A DNA stretch of 50,630 nt from Bermanella sp049115935. Its GTDB lineage: Bacteria > Pseudomonadota > Gammaproteobacteria > Pseudomonadales > Oceanobacteraceae. Where the stretch lies: positions 1 through 50,630 of the forward strand of contig JAGDZK010000040.1 in assembly GCA_049115935.1 (NCBI GenBank), given 5' to 3'. A model generated the notes under the pieces. It was not told where the DNA came from and did not search any database. It was given only the letters and a program-made list of their open reading frames with translations. Position numbers and translations under genes: made by a program. Positions 8,057 through 17,075 of this stretch are shown in pieces (position 1 is the stretch's first letter; each line of letters starts with the position of its first letter).

Positions 8057-8716
8057 ATGAGCAAACAAAAGGCAGTTGTTATTTATAGTGGTGGTATGGA
8101 TTCCTTCACTCTTTTAAATCGTGTGATTCATGATGGATATGATGTTTACGCCCTAACCTTTAATTATGGTCAAAAGCACGTCAAAGAAGTTGAGGTCGCC
8201 AGTACCGTTTGCCAGCAACTGAATATTCCTCACAAAATTTTGGATATCTCCCCTATTAACCAGCTGATGCAAAGCTCATCGTTAGTGGGCAGTATTGATG
8301 TGCCAGAAGGTCACTACGAAGCTGACAACATGAAAAGCACCATGGTGCCTAACCGTAATATGATCCTTTTATCATTAGCCATTGGCTACGCTGTGGATAT
8401 TGAGGCAAGTAAAGTCTATTACGGTGCCCATGCGGGTGATCATGCCATTTACCCTGATTGCCGCCCTGAATTTGTACACGCCATGAATGATGTGGCTAAG
8501 ATTGCCAACTACGAGCCAATTTCAATTGAAACACCGTATTTGAATTCAACTAAAGGTGAGATTTTGAAAGATGGTCTTAGCCTAAACCTAACCTATGAGC
8601 ATACCTGGACTTGCTATAATGGTCGCGAAAAAGCATGTGGCAAGTGCGGCGCGTGTGTAGAGCGTTTAGAAGCCTTTGCAGATAATAATGCAACCGACCC
8701 TGTTGAATACGAATAA
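8057..8716 (+). CDS. queC: 7-cyano-7-deazaguanine synthase
   Basis: 219 residues. QueC converts 7-carboxy-7-deazaguanine to preQ0 with ATP and ammonia, on the path to queuosine in tRNA. The PP-loop ATP motif SGGMDS is at 11-16, and the zinc site is formed by Cys186, Cys194, Cys197 and Cys200 in CYNGREKACGKCGAC. Length and both motifs are standard. An AGGGGG ribosome binding site precedes the ATG. The stop codon touches the ATG of queE, so the two are one transcriptional unit. queD and folE are not in this window. Confidence 0.96.
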   Translation: MSKQKAVVIYSGGMDSFTLLNRVIHDGYDVYALTFNYGQKHVKEVEVASTVCQQLNIPHKILDISPINQLMQSSSLVGSIDVPEGHYEADNMKSTMVPNRNMILLSLAIGYAVDIEASKVYYGAHAGDHAIYPDCRPEFVHAMNDVAKIANYEPISIETPYLNSTKGEILKDGLSLNLTYEHTWTCYNGREKACGKCGACVERLEAFADNNATDPVEYE

Positions 8717-9379
8717 ATGAAAACCGACTCCTTCAGAATTAAAGAAGCTTTTTACACCTTGCAAGGTGAAGGCGCTCGCGCGGGTCGAGCCTCTGTTTTT
8801 ATTCGTTTTAGTAAATGCAATTTATGGAACGGCAAAGAAAGCGGGCGCGAGGCGGCCCTTTGTCAGTTCTGTGATACCGACATCATAGGCATAGATGGCG
8901 AAAACGGTGGCGTCTACTCTCAAACACAACTGATGCAATTGGCGTTAGATTTATGGCCTAAAGACAAACTAGGTAAACCCTATGTGGTTTTCACAGGTGG
9001 CGAACCAGCCCTTCAACTCACACACAGCCTTGTAAATGAATTTCAACAAAACAACTTTGAATGCGCAGTTGAAAGCAATGGCACACTTGCTTTGCCTAGC
9101 AACTTAGACTGGGTTTGTATCAGCCCAAAAGGACAAAGCAAGGTGATTATAGAGCAGTGTAACGAGCTCAAGTTGGTTTATCCGCAAACGGATCTTAAGC
9201 CTGAAGATGTTGTGCATATTAAAGCGGATTATTATTACTTATCCCCCATGGCTGACTACGGCATACACAATAGCGGTATGATCATTCGTGAAAATATGTC
9301 CTGTGCCACACAATTTTGCTTAGATAATCCTATCTGGCGTATGTCTTTGCAAACCCATAAATTGCTCGGAATTGCCTAA
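8717..9379 (+). CDS. queE: 7-carboxy-7-deazaguanine synthase (radical SAM)
   Basis: 220 residues. QueE rearranges 6-carboxytetrahydropterin to 7-carboxy-7-deazaguanine, the substrate of the adjacent QueC. The N-terminal TLQGEGARAGRASVFIR is typical. The radical-SAM cysteines are Cys34, Cys49 and Cys52, a CX14CX2C spacing as in many proteobacterial QueE proteins rather than the CX3CX2C of most radical-SAM enzymes. The SAM-binding VFTGGEPALQL motif follows at about 91. The ATG immediately follows the queC stop. Confidence 0.95.
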   Translation: MKTDSFRIKEAFYTLQGEGARAGRASVFIRFSKCNLWNGKESGREAALCQFCDTDIIGIDGENGGVYSQTQLMQLALDLWPKDKLGKPYVVFTGGEPALQLTHSLVNEFQQNNFECAVESNGTLALPSNLDWVCISPKGQSKVIIEQCNELKLVYPQTDLKPEDVVHIKADYYYLSPMADYGIHNSGMIIRENMSCATQFCLDNPIWRMSLQTHKLLGIA

Positions 9380-9434
9380 GCAGCCCTGTAATTTCTGTCT
9401 ATGCTTTAACTAGGTTACTTAGTGAAACCCAGTT

Positions 9435-11372
9435 ATGGCTCCTATTCCTTTTATAAAATACGCGATTGTGTTTATGAACCGCCTGAGCTTTGTCAAAAAG
9501 TTCATTGTGGTGAGTATTTTATTCAGCTTGCCTTTGTTAATCCTAGGGCAGGCGCTGTTTTATGAAATAAAAGAAAACATCAACACAACCAAAGCAGAAA
9601 AAGAAGGCATCGTATTACTGAAAAAAAGCTATGAACTATTATTTGCAGCAGCCGCTTATCGCGATATTCAACTGGTAGCTCGTGCAAATGGCAGTACCGA
9701 AGTACAAGAGAGAATTAAATTACGAGCAAAAAAAGTTGAAGAAACCATGCTCGCTTTCGAGAGCGCCATAACCGGTTTATCCAATAGCGGGCTACCTGAG
9801 CAATTAAGTATACTGCATGAGAGCTGGGAGCGTTTTAAGTCTGGTTCAGCTGGTGCCGCTGGCGGCCCAAATATCCAATTTCAATATTACGATTCACTGG
9901 TAAGCAATGTTGAGCTTTTAGTCAATGTCGTCACCTATGATCGAAAACTCATTCATGATCCATCCCTTAAAACCTTCCTATTAATCAATATCATGATTAA
10001 AGATATTCCATCTGTGATTCGCAGCCTAGGAAAAGCAAGAGCCTATGGTGCTTACTCTTTAAGTTTAACAGCATTAGATTATGAAACATTCAAAACATTA
10101 GACAAAATCTATGACGAATTAATTGCGAACAAAGTCTTAATTGAGCAAAGCCTTAAATATGCTTTAGATCTAAACAGTCAAAATAAAGAGCTTGAAAAAG
10201 TAGCAAACACGTTAGTGAATAGCATTGGTGTAGGTTCTGATTTCTTTTATGAAAACCTAATAGAAAAAGACTTTATTGACTTAGAATGGGACACTTACTT
10301 TGATGTCATGTCTAAATCATTTTTAAGCATTCACAGTGTCATCAATATTATTTTACCTGCTATTGATACCCAACTAAATAATCGAATAAAAAAACAATAC
10401 CAAAAACTTTATTTATTTCTATTCAGTACCATCCTACTATCCATTCTTATTTTCTATTTGTACTCAGCTGTGTATTTTTCTATACGAAGTCACATATCCA
10501 CCTTTGCAAGCAAAGCAAGCCAAGTAGCTAGCGGAGATTTAAGCGTAAAGATGGATATTGAATCAAATGATGAACTGTCTGAGTTATATGTTGCTTTTAA
10601 TGAAATGTTAATCCAATTAAAAGAACATCAAGAAAAATTAGTACAAGCAGAGAAGATGGCATCACTCGGTAGTATGATTGCTGGTGTTGCTCATGAAATG
10701 AATACGCCAATGGGCGTGATTAAAACAGCCACCAGCCAAATACAAGATAGCATGCAAAACATCGGTGGGAAGTTCACCCAAAATAGTGTGACTAAAAATG
10801 ACTTTCATGAATATCTTGAAGATTCGCAAGAATGCATGCAATTAATTGGACTTAATACCGAGCGCTGCATTTCTTTGATTTCAACGTTCAAACAACTCAA
10901 TATCTACCAAAAGCCAGAGGTAAAAGAAAATATTGAGTTAATAAACACTCTTGATGAGATACCCTCAATTTTTCAACAAGACAGTTCTCATATCCAAATT
11001 CAAGTGGAACATCCTCCCTCACTTCAAGCCTGTGTCGACCCTGAACTATTGACACTGGTAATCGGAAATCTTATTCATAATGCTTACACCCATGGATTCG
11101 ATAATCGAGACTCAGGTGTAATCAAAATAACGGGAACACAAACTGAAGAAGGTGTGTGTATTGAGGTAAGCGACAACGGCCGTGGCATTGGAGCAGAGGA
11201 CCTCGAAAAAGTATTTGAGCCTTTTTTCACCACTAAACGCAACAAGGGCAGTGTTGGCCTTGGGTTACATATTGTTTATATCGTCGTGACACAAGCACTA
11301 AAAGGTGAAGTAAAAATCAGCAGTCACGAACAGAGCGGTACTCAGATCGTTATGTGTTTCAAACAACACTAA
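9435..11372 (+). CDS. Orphan membrane sensor histidine kinase
   Basis: 645 residues. Order of parts: membrane helix at about 22-44, a 280-residue periplasmic sensing region of mainly helical character, second helix at about 325-349, HAMP at about 350-400, dimerisation domain with phospho-accepting His420 (GVAHEMNTPMG), and an intact HATPase domain with N box (NLIHNAYTHG, about 545), G1 DNGRG at 580-584 and G2 GSVGLGLH at 605-612. No response regulator gene lies nearby, so the partner is elsewhere. An in-frame Met14 (MNRLSFVKKF) is an alternative start. The ligand is unknown. The gene stands 55 bp after queE and may have its own promoter. Confidence 0.88.
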   Translation: MAPIPFIKYAIVFMNRLSFVKKFIVVSILFSLPLLILGQALFYEIKENINTTKAEKEGIVLLKKSYELLFAAAAYRDIQLVARANGSTEVQERIKLRAKKVEETMLAFESAITGLSNSGLPEQLSILHESWERFKSGSAGAAGGPNIQFQYYDSLVSNVELLVNVVTYDRKLIHDPSLKTFLLINIMIKDIPSVIRSLGKARAYGAYSLSLTALDYETFKTLDKIYDELIANKVLIEQSLKYALDLNSQNKELEKVANTLVNSIGVGSDFFYENLIEKDFIDLEWDTYFDVMSKSFLSIHSVINIILPAIDTQLNNRIKKQYQKLYLFLFSTILLSILIFYLYSAVYFSIRSHISTFASKASQVASGDLSVKMDIESNDELSELYVAFNEMLIQLKEHQEKLVQAEKMASLGSMIAGVAHEMNTPMGVIKTATSQIQDSMQNIGGKFTQNSVTKNDFHEYLEDSQECMQLIGLNTERCISLISTFKQLNIYQKPEVKENIELINTLDEIPSIFQQDSSHIQIQVEHPPSLQACVDPELLTLVIGNLIHNAYTHGFDNRDSGVIKITGTQTEEGVCIEVSDNGRGIGAEDLEKVFEPFFTTKRNKGSVGLGLHIVYIVVTQALKGEVKISSHEQSGTQIVMCFKQH

Positions 11373-11436
11373 GACGCAAACTTAGTTGAAAAAAAAACAC
11401 ACTAGGGTCACTATAAAAATAAAAGCAGGTAACCCC

Positions 11437-12237
11437 ATGTCCCAACCTATTTTGCTCGATATTCAACATCACATTGCCATCTTGACCCTAAATCAACCTG
11501 AACTGCGAAACTCTATTTCAGAAATTGAAGTGGTTGATGCTTTTATTGACGCATTAAATAATGTGAGTAATAACGATCAACTGCGGTGTTTGATTATTAC
11601 TGGAGCAGGTTCTGCATTTTCAAGTGGCGGCAATATCAAGCACATGCTCAACAAAGAAGGCATGTTCGCCGGTGAGGCCAACGATGTACGGGAAAATTAT
11701 GGCAAAGTCATTCAGCGTATTCCGTTAGCCCTCCATAATATCAATATTCCCACTATTGCAGCGGTCAACGGCCCAGCTATTGGGGCCGGTTGTGATTTAG
11801 CCATGTATTGCGATATGCGTATTGCCAGCACAAATGCCCGCTTTGCCGAGAGCTTTATCAAAGTGGGCATTATTCCTGGAGATGGTGGTGCGTGGATATT
11901 ACCTCGTGTAGCCGGATACGCCCGCGCAGCCGAAATGGCATTCACTGGTGAAGCCATTACTGCTCAGCAAGCCTACGAATGGGGAATACTGAACAAACTG
12001 GTTGAACCAGACCAACTTATGGATGAAGCAATGGCTCTGGCACAGCGCATTGCGGTTAACCCACCTCAAGCTTTAAGAGCAACCAAACAGCTTATGCGAG
12101 CAGGCACAAACATGCCTTTAGACACATTATTACAAATGAGTGCGGCGATTCAGGCAAACTTACATCAAACTGATGACCACATTGAGGCCGTTTCTGCTTT
12201 AATAGATAGAAGGCCCGCCAAATTTAAAGGGAAATAA
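11437..12237 (+). CDS. Crotonase-family enoyl-CoA hydratase/isomerase-like protein
   Basis: 266 residues of the crotonase fold. The oxyanion-hole stretches are present: SSGGNIKHM and VNGPAIGAGCDLAMYCDMRIAS. In the active-site region (AESFIKVGIIPGDGGAWILPRV then YARAAEM) the Glu matching the second catalytic Glu of mitochondrial hydratase is kept (AAEM). The position of the first catalytic Glu appears to be Phe, and an Asp sits in GDGG. It may therefore be an isomerase or another crotonase reaction rather than a classical hydratase. The ATG at 11437 is preferred to an in-frame TTG 51 bp upstream because the family starts here and AGCAGGT precedes it. The stop overlaps the next ATG by 1 bp. Confidence 0.85.
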   Translation: MSQPILLDIQHHIAILTLNQPELRNSISEIEVVDAFIDALNNVSNNDQLRCLIITGAGSAFSSGGNIKHMLNKEGMFAGEANDVRENYGKVIQRIPLALHNINIPTIAAVNGPAIGAGCDLAMYCDMRIASTNARFAESFIKVGIIPGDGGAWILPRVAGYARAAEMAFTGEAITAQQAYEWGILNKLVEPDQLMDEAMALAQRIAVNPPQALRATKQLMRAGTNMPLDTLLQMSAAIQANLHQTDDHIEAVSALIDRRPAKFKGK

Positions 12238-12602
12238 TGAACATCAAACTGACTACGCTCGTGCTTGCAACGTGCTTTACCCTCCTAGGCTGCGACAGCG
12301 GCCTAGGACAAAGTGACATGAAGGGTGTTTTTACTACCGATCATGGTGAATGTGTCAAAGAAGGCGATGTTGGCTTAAAAATACATAAAAATGATATCCA
12401 TATTGATTTCTACTGCTTTTTAGAGAAATGCAATGATATGGAAGGCCCTATAGAAAAAGGCGGTTATTTTTATATTAATGACGGAAAAGGCCATTACATT
12501 CAGGGGCAGATTTTAAGTGAAAAAGCCCATGGAACATGGTTTGCTACCATGAATGAGCATAAGTGTGCAGGGACTTGGTTTGCTGTGGGTAAAAAGCCAT
12601 AA
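12237..12602 (+). CDS. Small predicted lipoprotein of unknown function
   Basis: 121 residues. The N-terminus is a lipoprotein signal with lipobox LLGC (Cys19), followed by Asp, which in E. coli would favour inner-membrane retention. The mature part has several Cys residues (in GECVKEG, FYCFLEKCND and HKCAG) that could form disulfides in the periplasm, and a Gly/beta-rich composition. I do not recognise a family. It starts within the stop codon of the crotonase gene (TAATG) and is followed by the cupin gene after 3 bp, so the three are probably co-transcribed. Confidence 0.7.
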   Translation: MNIKLTTLVLATCFTLLGCDSGLGQSDMKGVFTTDHGECVKEGDVGLKIHKNDIHIDFYCFLEKCNDMEGPIEKGGYFYINDGKGHYIQGQILSEKAHGTWFATMNEHKCAGTWFAVGKKP

Positions 12603-12605
12603 ACC

Positions 12606-13082
12606 ATGAAAGATAGCCAATATTGGATTAAACACCTCAACCTAGAGCCTCACCCTGAAGGCGGATACTTTCGCCGCATCTATCAATCTAATGTAATGAT
12701 CCCGACCAAAACAGGCGATCGACATAGCACCACCGCTATTCATTATTTATTAGAAGCTGGGGACTTTTCTGCTTGGCATCGTATTCAACAAGACGAAATG
12801 TGGTTCCATCACCAAGGTGATCCATTAATCATTCGTAGTATCAATTCGCAAGGGCAACTTATAGAATTAATACTTGGTCCTGAGCACCATATAAGTACGT
12901 GTATTGAGGCAAATACTTGGTTTTGTAGCGAGCTGTTTGTCTCACAGGATACTTACAGCTTAGTCAGCTGTGTTGTCAGCCCAGGATTTGACTTTGCTGA
13001 CTTTGAAATGGGGAATAAAGACGAGTTAGTCAATTTATACCCTCAACACAGGGACATTATTTGCCGCCTGTGTCGAGATTAA
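12606..13082 (+). CDS. Cupin superfamily protein (DUF985)
   Basis: 158 residues. It matches the cupin_5/DUF985 family: EPHPEGGYFRRIYQS near the N-terminus, STTAIHYLL at about 40, then SAWHRIQQDEMWFHHQGDPLII as the cupin core with its His/Glu set, and a closing SCVVSPGFDFADFEMG. Family members bind a metal or small ligand in a beta barrel, but a general function is not established. It follows the lipoprotein gene by 3 bp and converges on pdxH with an 11-bp gap. Confidence 0.85.
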   Translation: MKDSQYWIKHLNLEPHPEGGYFRRIYQSNVMIPTKTGDRHSTTAIHYLLEAGDFSAWHRIQQDEMWFHHQGDPLIIRSINSQGQLIELILGPEHHISTCIEANTWFCSELFVSQDTYSLVSCVVSPGFDFADFEMGNKDELVNLYPQHRDIICRLCRD

Positions 13083-13093
13083 CATTAACCGCC

Positions 13094-13738
13094 CTAAGGC
13101 TGTACTCGCTCAATCGCCCAACTACCCTCGGCATTTAACTTATAAACAAAACGATCATGTAATCGATTCTCTCGCCCCTGCCAAAACTCAATCGATACAG
13201 GTTTGACCTTATAACCCCCCCAGAAATCTGGTAATGGAATATCACCTTTAGAGAATTTATTCTTCATTTGCACAAAAGCTTGCTCAAGTAGTTTGCGTGT
13301 AGCCACCGTTTTACTTTGATGACTAGCCCAAGCCGCTAGCTGGCTATCACGAGGTCTCGATAAGAAGTATTGAGCGTTTTCTGTCACAGACAATTTTTGA
13401 GCCTCACCGCGAATAATCACCTGACGTTCAAGGGACAACCAACCAAAATGCAGGCTAATCTTATTATTGTCAGCCAATTGCATGGCTTTATTACTTTTAA
13501 GATTGGTGAAAAAGGTAAAGCCCCCGTCATCATACTTCTTTAGCAAGACAATACGCTGGCTTGGCATGCCATCGTTATCAACCGTAGCAACATTCATGGC
13601 CGTAGGGTCGGTAAATAGATTCGACTCAATGGCTTGACCTAACCAGAGTTTAAATTGCTCCATAGGGTTTTCGTGCAAATCGGCCTGATGTAACTGGTCG
13701 GTACCATATTGGCGACGAATATCAGCAATGTCTTTCAT
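13094..13738 (-). CDS. pdxH: Pyridoxamine/pyridoxine 5'-phosphate oxidase
   Basis: 214 residues. It makes pyridoxal 5'-phosphate from the pyridoxine or pyridoxamine phosphate using FMN and oxygen. Recognisable parts are ADIRRQYG at the N-terminus, PSQRIVLLKKYDDGGFTFFTN (FMN phosphate contacts), SRPRDSQLAAWASHQS, and the C-terminal dimerisation part PDFWGGYKVKPVSIEFWQGRENRLHDRF. Full length for the family. Transcribed alone, away from the TatD gene; a TATACT about 30 bp upstream is a possible -10. Confidence 0.95.
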   Translation of the reverse strand: MKDIADIRRQYGTDQLHQADLHENPMEQFKLWLGQAIESNLFTDPTAMNVATVDNDGMPSQRIVLLKKYDDGGFTFFTNLKSNKAMQLADNNKISLHFGWLSLERQVIIRGEAQKLSVTENAQYFLSRPRDSQLAAWASHQSKTVATRKLLEQAFVQMKNKFSKGDIPLPDFWGGYKVKPVSIEFWQGRENRLHDRFVYKLNAEGSWAIERVQP

Positions 13739-13898
13739 ATAGGATGCTCAACTTTAAACTTAACCACAGTATAACTATAAACCCATATAGACCTTAAATA
13801 CTTTCACTTTTTACCTCTCAAGCATTTGCCCTTTTCCCTTCACAGCCTAAAAAGTGCTGCTCAAATATATGATCTAATCAATAGATGTTATTTGCTAC

Positions 13899-13926
13899 TT
13901 GGCAGCGATATTGAGAGACGTACAAT
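13899..13926 (+). promoter_or_regulatory. Promoter for the TatD-mutarotase unit
   Basis: A -35 TTGGCA (13899-13904), a 16-bp spacer and a -10 TACAAT (13921-13926) lie 30 bp before the ATG at 13956. Confidence 0.5.
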
Positions 13927-13955
13927 AGACGCATATCCACTTGTGAAAATTCAGT

Positions 13956-14774
13956 ATGAGTAAGCGTAATAAGCGTGAGATTCCCGCTTTTGAACACCCT
14001 ATAATCGAAACCCATTGTCACCTTGATTACTTAAAAGAGAACCCTCTTGAAGTAACCTTGGCAAATGCTAAAGCAGCCGGTATCGAAAAAATTATTACCA
14101 TCGCAGTATCGCCTGATAATTTAGATACAGTCATGGCCCTAACTCAAGCCGATAACATGTTATGGGGAACCCAAGGAGTTCACCCCCATGACGCAGAGAA
14201 ATACACACAGGAAACTGGACTTAAAATACGCAAGCAGGCTTTAAATGAACGAATAGTGGCCATTGGTGAAATCGGTCTTGATTATTTTTATGACAATGCT
14301 GATCGTGATATTCAGAGACAAGTGTTTCATGATCAGTTACAGATCGCCGCTGACTTAGACTTACCCGTTGTGATTCATAGCCGTGAAGCGGATGATGACA
14401 CTATTGAAATCCTGCAGCGCTTTGAGACAACGCTAAAACGCAAAGGGGTTATTCACAGTTTTACATCTGGCCCTGAGCTTGCCCAATACGCCATTGATCA
14501 AGGCTTTTGTTTGGGTTTTAACGGTATTTGCACATTCAACACCGCAGAAAATGTGCGTGATATTATCCGCATGACCCCACTTGAAAATATCATTTTAGAA
14601 ACCGATGCCCCCTATTTAACGCCTGTGCCCTATCGCGGCAAAGAAAACGCATCTTGTTACTTACCTTTTGTGGCTGAAAAAGTAGCGGATGTAAAAAACG
14701 TGAATATCGATGAATTTTTACCCATTGTTCATGCAAACAGCCAAGCTTTGTTTTTTCCTGAGTCATCAATATGA
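13956..14774 (+). CDS. TatD family metal-dependent hydrolase
   Basis: 272 residues, TIM-barrel metal-dependent hydrolase of the TatD group (YcfH/YjjV/TatD), proteins described as DNases. Metal-binding motifs appear in order: ETHCHLDYL at 19-27, GVHPHDAEKY at about 74, AIGEIGLDYFYDN at about 107, VVIHSREADDDT at about 143, VIHSFTSGPE at about 167, and ETDAPYLTPVPYRGKEN at about 217. The set is complete, so the protein is probably active. Which paralogue it is cannot be settled without a tree. The stop overlaps the start of the mutarotase gene by 4 bp (ATGA). Confidence 0.9.
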   Translation: MSKRNKREIPAFEHPIIETHCHLDYLKENPLEVTLANAKAAGIEKIITIAVSPDNLDTVMALTQADNMLWGTQGVHPHDAEKYTQETGLKIRKQALNERIVAIGEIGLDYFYDNADRDIQRQVFHDQLQIAADLDLPVVIHSREADDDTIEILQRFETTLKRKGVIHSFTSGPELAQYAIDQGFCLGFNGICTFNTAENVRDIIRMTPLENIILETDAPYLTPVPYRGKENASCYLPFVAEKVADVKNVNIDEFLPIVHANSQALFFPESSI

Positions 14775-15658
14775 CACTGTTAACACATAGCGCTTTTTGC
14801 ACACTTAAAAAAATCGACGAACTAGATTGTATTGAAGTTCAGCACCCAAAACTCATCGCTCAGATTTGTCTGCAAGGTGCTCAATTAACTCAGTTTACAC
14901 ACCACGACAAAGGCCCATTTGTTTGGCTTAGCCCCAGCGCGCAATATAAACAAGGGCAAAGCTTGCGTGGCGGCGTACCTATTTGCTGGCCATGGTTTGG
15001 TGTGCTGGAGAAAAACCCAGAAACCATATCGCACGCGGTTCTCACTGAAAAAAATGCCCACGGCTTTGCCCGTACTCAAATTTGGCAATTACATGAGATA
15101 AAAGAAAGTGCCCATGGTGTAAGTGTTGAACTTGAACTGACAGCCAATCCTGTTACCCGTGCAATTTGGCCGTATGATTTTAGCTTACGCTGTCGTTTTC
15201 ATTTTAGTGACACCCTTTCAATTGAGCTAACCACAAGCAACTTAGGCAAACCCAGTTTTACCTTTAGCCAAGCATTGCATACCTATTTAGGGGTTAACAA
15301 AATTGAAGATGTGCGTATTTCGGGTGCCCATCAACACTCATATGTTGATGCGCTGGATCGCTGGCAGTCCAAGCAGCAAAATGGCCACATTACCATCAAA
15401 CAAGAAGTGGATCGTGTTTATACAGGTGCAATAGACTATGGCTTTTTCGATGGTAAAAACAACGTCAGCCTAACCAGTAGCAGTGCATCCAGTGTGGTTT
15501 GGAACCCTTGGATTAACAAAAGTAAAACCCTGAGCCAGTTCCCTCACACAGCCTACAAAAATATGCTTTGTATTGAGAGTGGTAACATCTTAGATGACGT
15601 GGTGACACTAAAAGAAAATGAGCGTCACTGCTTAACAATGACGCTCACAAAAGACTAA
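14771..15658 (+). CDS. D-hexose-6-phosphate mutarotase (YeaD-like)
   Basis: 295 residues, aldose-1-epimerase fold of the YeaD group. Signature stretches are QGAQLTQF, PFVWLSPSAQYKQGQSLRGGVPICWPWFG, HGFARTQIW, FSQALHTYLGV, and VVWNPWINKS with CIESGN near the end. The enzyme interconverts the alpha and beta anomers of hexose 6-phosphates in the cytoplasm. It is translationally coupled to the TatD gene by the 4-bp overlap and converges on the SDR gene. Confidence 0.9.
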   Translation: MTLLTHSAFCTLKKIDELDCIEVQHPKLIAQICLQGAQLTQFTHHDKGPFVWLSPSAQYKQGQSLRGGVPICWPWFGVLEKNPETISHAVLTEKNAHGFARTQIWQLHEIKESAHGVSVELELTANPVTRAIWPYDFSLRCRFHFSDTLSIELTTSNLGKPSFTFSQALHTYLGVNKIEDVRISGAHQHSYVDALDRWQSKQQNGHITIKQEVDRVYTGAIDYGFFDGKNNVSLTSSSASSVVWNPWINKSKTLSQFPHTAYKNMLCIESGNILDDVVTLKENERHCLTMTLTKD

Positions 15659-15662
15659 CTTA

Positions 15663-15696
15663 AAAGCGTTTAACTTATTGATAATTTAAACGCTTT
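15663..15696. terminator. Convergent hairpin between mutarotase and SDR genes
   Basis: A perfect 11-bp inverted repeat AAAGCGTTTAA/TTAAACGCTTT with a 12-nt loop starts 4 bp after the mutarotase stop and reaches into the last codons of the SDR gene. There is no long T-run on either side, so termination strength is doubtful, but the position between converging genes fits a two-way terminator. Confidence 0.5.
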
Positions 15697-16502
15697 GCCA
15701 ACCACTGGGTCAAGCTGATGTAGTGAATACCCAATAGACGATACAAAACATGAATCCCATGGGCGTCCCAACCGACCATAACCCTCGATTTGTTTTTCTT
15801 AATCCCTGATACAATGATTTTCGCTGCTTTTTGCGGCGTTGTTTGTGCTAGTTTGTCAAAGCTTGCTGCTAACTCAGTGATATCTTCACCGTCACTCACC
15901 CGCGCATTACGTGCGATATCGGTCGCAATGCCACCTGGATGCACGCAACTAACAGAAATGTGTGGATAGTTTATACCCATTTCTTGTCGTAGCGCCTCGG
16001 TATAACCACGTACTGCAAATTTAGCCGCGTTATAGCAACTTTGTCTCGGGATAGCGATCATGCCAAACACACTACTAATGTTGATAATATGTGCATCTTG
16101 GCTTTGCTTTAAATAAGGTAAAAATGCTTCGCAGCCATTAATGACACCCCAAAAATTAATATTCATTAACCATTCAAAATCTTCACGCTTGGTTTCACCT
16201 ACACCACTGGATAACGCCACACCTGCATTATTAATAATTAAATCAACACCCCCTAAGTCCGCATTTACTTTATCCGCATATTCAAATACTGCTTGTTTAT
16301 TTGCGACATCCAAAACTTGCAGGTGAACGGTGGTATCTGGTGCGGTATCTAAAATCAGCTGCTTAGTTGTTTGTAGAGCCGTTTCATTGATATCCGACAA
16401 TGCTAATACACAACCATGCTTAGCTAGCTCAACCCCGATCGCTCGACCAATTCCAGAACCCGATCCGGTAACAACCGCTACTTTTTTATGCAGTGACTTC
16501 AT
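15675..16502 (-). CDS. Short-chain dehydrogenase/reductase
   Basis: 275 residues, classical SDR. The nucleotide-binding motif is VTGSGSGIGRAIG at 11-23, followed by NNAGVA at about 90 and INISS with the active-site YNAAK near 155-163. Asp rather than Arg follows the second strand (LSDINE), which favours NAD over NADP. The C-terminal part (MVGWDAHGIHVLYRLLGIHY) is like SDRs of lipid or steroid-like substrates, but the substrate is unknown. It lies 18 bp downstream of the 143-residue protein gene and is probably co-transcribed with it. Confidence 0.88.
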   Translation of the reverse strand: MKSLHKKVAVVTGSGSGIGRAIGVELAKHGCVLALSDINETALQTTKQLILDTAPDTTVHLQVLDVANKQAVFEYADKVNADLGGVDLIINNAGVALSSGVGETKREDFEWLMNINFWGVINGCEAFLPYLKQSQDAHIINISSVFGMIAIPRQSCYNAAKFAVRGYTEALRQEMGINYPHISVSCVHPGGIATDIARNARVSDGEDITELAASFDKLAQTTPQKAAKIIVSGIKKNKSRVMVGWDAHGIHVLYRLLGIHYISLTQWLAKRLNYQ

Positions 16503-16520
16503 TAAACACCTTTTATTATT

Positions 16521-16952
16521 TTAAATTGCTTGTTCACTTAAACAGGTTTTCTTAAGTTTAAGCAAACGTTTTTCAACATTGCGACTATCTAATTCCAGCC
16601 ACATACTGGCCGCATCCAAGCTATGAAATGACATAACAAGGTTATTCGTCCCCCAAAGCTGCTCGCTAAAGTTGCTAACAATATCCCATGTTTCAGGGTT
16701 AATGACCAAGGCCACTTTATGATGGGTTTGTTGATGTCGGGTTAAGACGGTTTCGCTATAAAGATGAAGCTCTTCATCACTAAGTTCAAAAAAAGCTTCA
16801 CGGCAATCAGCCAGTACTCTAGAATTTTTTTGAATTAAAAGGTCACTGCCTTGCTGCGATTCGTGCTGTTGTAATTCCTTAAACTTGATAACACCCTGCC
16901 AGAACTCTAATACAACCGCCCCATCATTAAAAATACCGTACTCATTTGCCAT
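16521..16952 (-). CDS. Conserved hypothetical protein, possibly SpoIIAA/STAS-like
   Basis: 143 residues, soluble, no signal peptide. The pattern resembles small STAS- or SpoIIAA-like proteins: an initial strand (GAVVLEFWQGVIKFKEL), a middle VLADCREAFFELSDEELHLYSE and VALVINPETWDIVSNFSEQLWG, then VMSFHSLDAASMWLEL, where a short strand leads into an amphipathic helix. This fold guess is weak. The next gene downstream is the SDR, 18 bp away. Function unknown. Confidence 0.65.
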   Translation of the reverse strand: MANEYGIFNDGAVVLEFWQGVIKFKELQQHESQQGSDLLIQKNSRVLADCREAFFELSDEELHLYSETVLTRHQQTHHKVALVINPETWDIVSNFSEQLWGTNNLVMSFHSLDAASMWLELDSRNVEKRLLKLKKTCLSEQAI

Positions 16953-17075
16953 AATAGCCTCCGGTTAAAGTGTTCAAAATATACTAAGCAAGGCGGTAGA
17001 AACATAGGGGAAATAAGCCAATTTATTTCAATAATCAGTTACAATGAAGCCATCTATTAATGAAGTGATATCAAA

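Noticed and set aside
11386..11436. Extended crotonase start at TTG 11386
   Set aside because: The added residues are Lys-rich and not family-like, and the ATG at 11437 has a better ribosome binding site.
15663..15696. CRISPR or tandem repeat array
   Set aside because: It is a single inverted repeat between converging genes; no regularly spaced repeats were seen anywhere in the window.
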